Assembly: GCA_030152585.1 (NCBI GenBank)
Contig: JASLJC010000140.1
Location: forward strand, 1-5,494
From: Savagea sp.
GTDB taxonomy: Bacteria > Bacillota > Bacilli > Bacillales_A > Planococcaceae
Length of the DNA: 5,494 nucleotides
Reading direction: 5' to 3'
Under the pieces are notes generated by a model, which ran no database searches, had not been told where the DNA came from, and worked only from the letters and a program-made list of their open reading frames with translations. Shown in pieces: positions 5,026-5,494 of the stretch; the stretch's first letter is position 1, and the number at the start of each line of letters is the position of its first letter. The translations under genes were made by a program, and so were the position numbers.

Positions 5026-5494
5026 TTAAAGCTCTTTCGTACAGAAGTAGAAGTCTTTGCACTCGTACTCTGGATTGTTCATACGTTCTGCTGCTAATTC
5101 TTGTGTTGGCGCTGGTGGTACGATGACGCGCTCACCTTTCGTCCAGTTTGCAGGTGTTGCAATTGAGTGCTCATCTGCTGTTTGTAAAGCTGTAAGTAAA
5201 CGTAAAATTTCGTCCATATTACGTCCGATTGCAGATGGGTAATAAATAATCGCACGAACTGTTTGTTCTGGATCCATGATGAATACAGCACGTGATGTTT
5301 CTGTGTCGCTCTCATCCGGCATGATCATACCAAATTTATGCGCAACATCCATTGTTAAGTCTGCAATGACTGGGAATTCGATTTCTACGCCGAATTTTTC
5401 TTCGATGTTACGTACCCATGCGATATGTGAGTGAACGCTGTCGATTGAAAGACCGAGTAATTCTGTGTTCATTTCACGGAGTTGTGGATACATG
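5026..5494 (-). CDS. Prx6-type peroxiredoxin (AhpC/TSA family), 5' end missing
   Basis: Thiol peroxidase that reduces hydrogen peroxide and organic hydroperoxides in the cytoplasm. The visible 155 residues cover the part after the active-site loop. ELLGLSIDSVHSHIAWVRNI, FPVIADLTMDVAHKFGM, SRAVFIMDP (with the conserved Arg of the active site) and IIYYPSAIGRNMDEILRLL match the family closely. TPANW and VIVPPAP mark the longer Prx6-type C-terminal arm. The PxxxT..C motif with the peroxidatic cysteine should lie beyond position 5494, so the Met at the window edge is internal rather than the start. The arm ends YECKDFYFC, a pair of cysteines with five residues between, like the C-terminal pair of the archaeal enzyme from Aeropyrum pernix; one could resolve the sulfenic acid. 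The promoter is outside the window. Confidence 0.95.
   Translation of the reverse strand, partial: MYPQLREMNTELLGLSIDSVHSHIAWVRNIEEKFGVEIEFPVIADLTMDVAHKFGMIMPDESDTETSRAVFIMDPEQTVRAIIYYPSAIGRNMDEILRLLTALQTADEHSIATPANWTKGERVIVPPAPTQELAAERMNNPEYECKDFYFCTKEL

Noticed and set aside
5094..5315. Overlapping minus-strand frame inside the peroxiredoxin gene
   Set aside because: It is a shadow of the peroxiredoxin frame, whose sequence matches the family over its full visible length.

Overview
The window looks like a low-GC Bacillota chromosome, most likely order Bacillales. The reasons are the A/T-rich codon choice, strong AGGAGG-type ribosome binding sites, sigma-A-like promoters, and a YsoA-like TPR gene directly upstream of the trigger factor gene, as in Bacillus subtilis. 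I cannot name the genus. Every convincing gene is on the minus strand, so the window reads from right to left, and both outermost genes are cut by the window edges.

Right end (4767-5494): the C-terminal part of a Prx6-type peroxiredoxin, whose peroxidatic cysteine lies outside the window. It is followed 40 bp later by a 72-residue winged-helix protein with a single cysteine at residue 3. The pair looks like one transcription unit and ends at a long hairpin (4683-4728) that pairs fully only in the minus-strand transcript.

Middle (3273-4766): about 230 bp of sequence I cannot assign (4452-4682, perhaps mobile-element debris), then a LysR-family regulator with its own promoter and its own terminator. 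It is therefore probably not co-transcribed with the gene after it. The 244-bp gap downstream of the regulator holds two G/C-run motifs, in opposite orientations, that resemble operators of the CsoR/CstR repressor family.

Left half (1-3272): a ten-helix transporter of the BASS/ACR3 superfamily that contains no cysteine and is closed by a 14-bp-stem terminator. Next is the TPR protein YsoA with its own promoter, then trigger factor (tig) with a good extended -10 promoter. Trigger factor is the ribosome-bound chaperone; about 90 C-terminal residues are lost at the left edge.

Most of the window is housekeeping or ordinary accessory content. I found no CRISPR array, tRNA, rRNA, prophage or complete insertion sequence. 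The points most worth checking are the CsoR-like operator pair in front of the cysteine-free transporter, the peroxiredoxin/small regulator pair, the strand-specific hairpin, and an inverted repeat centred exactly on the tig -10 box.
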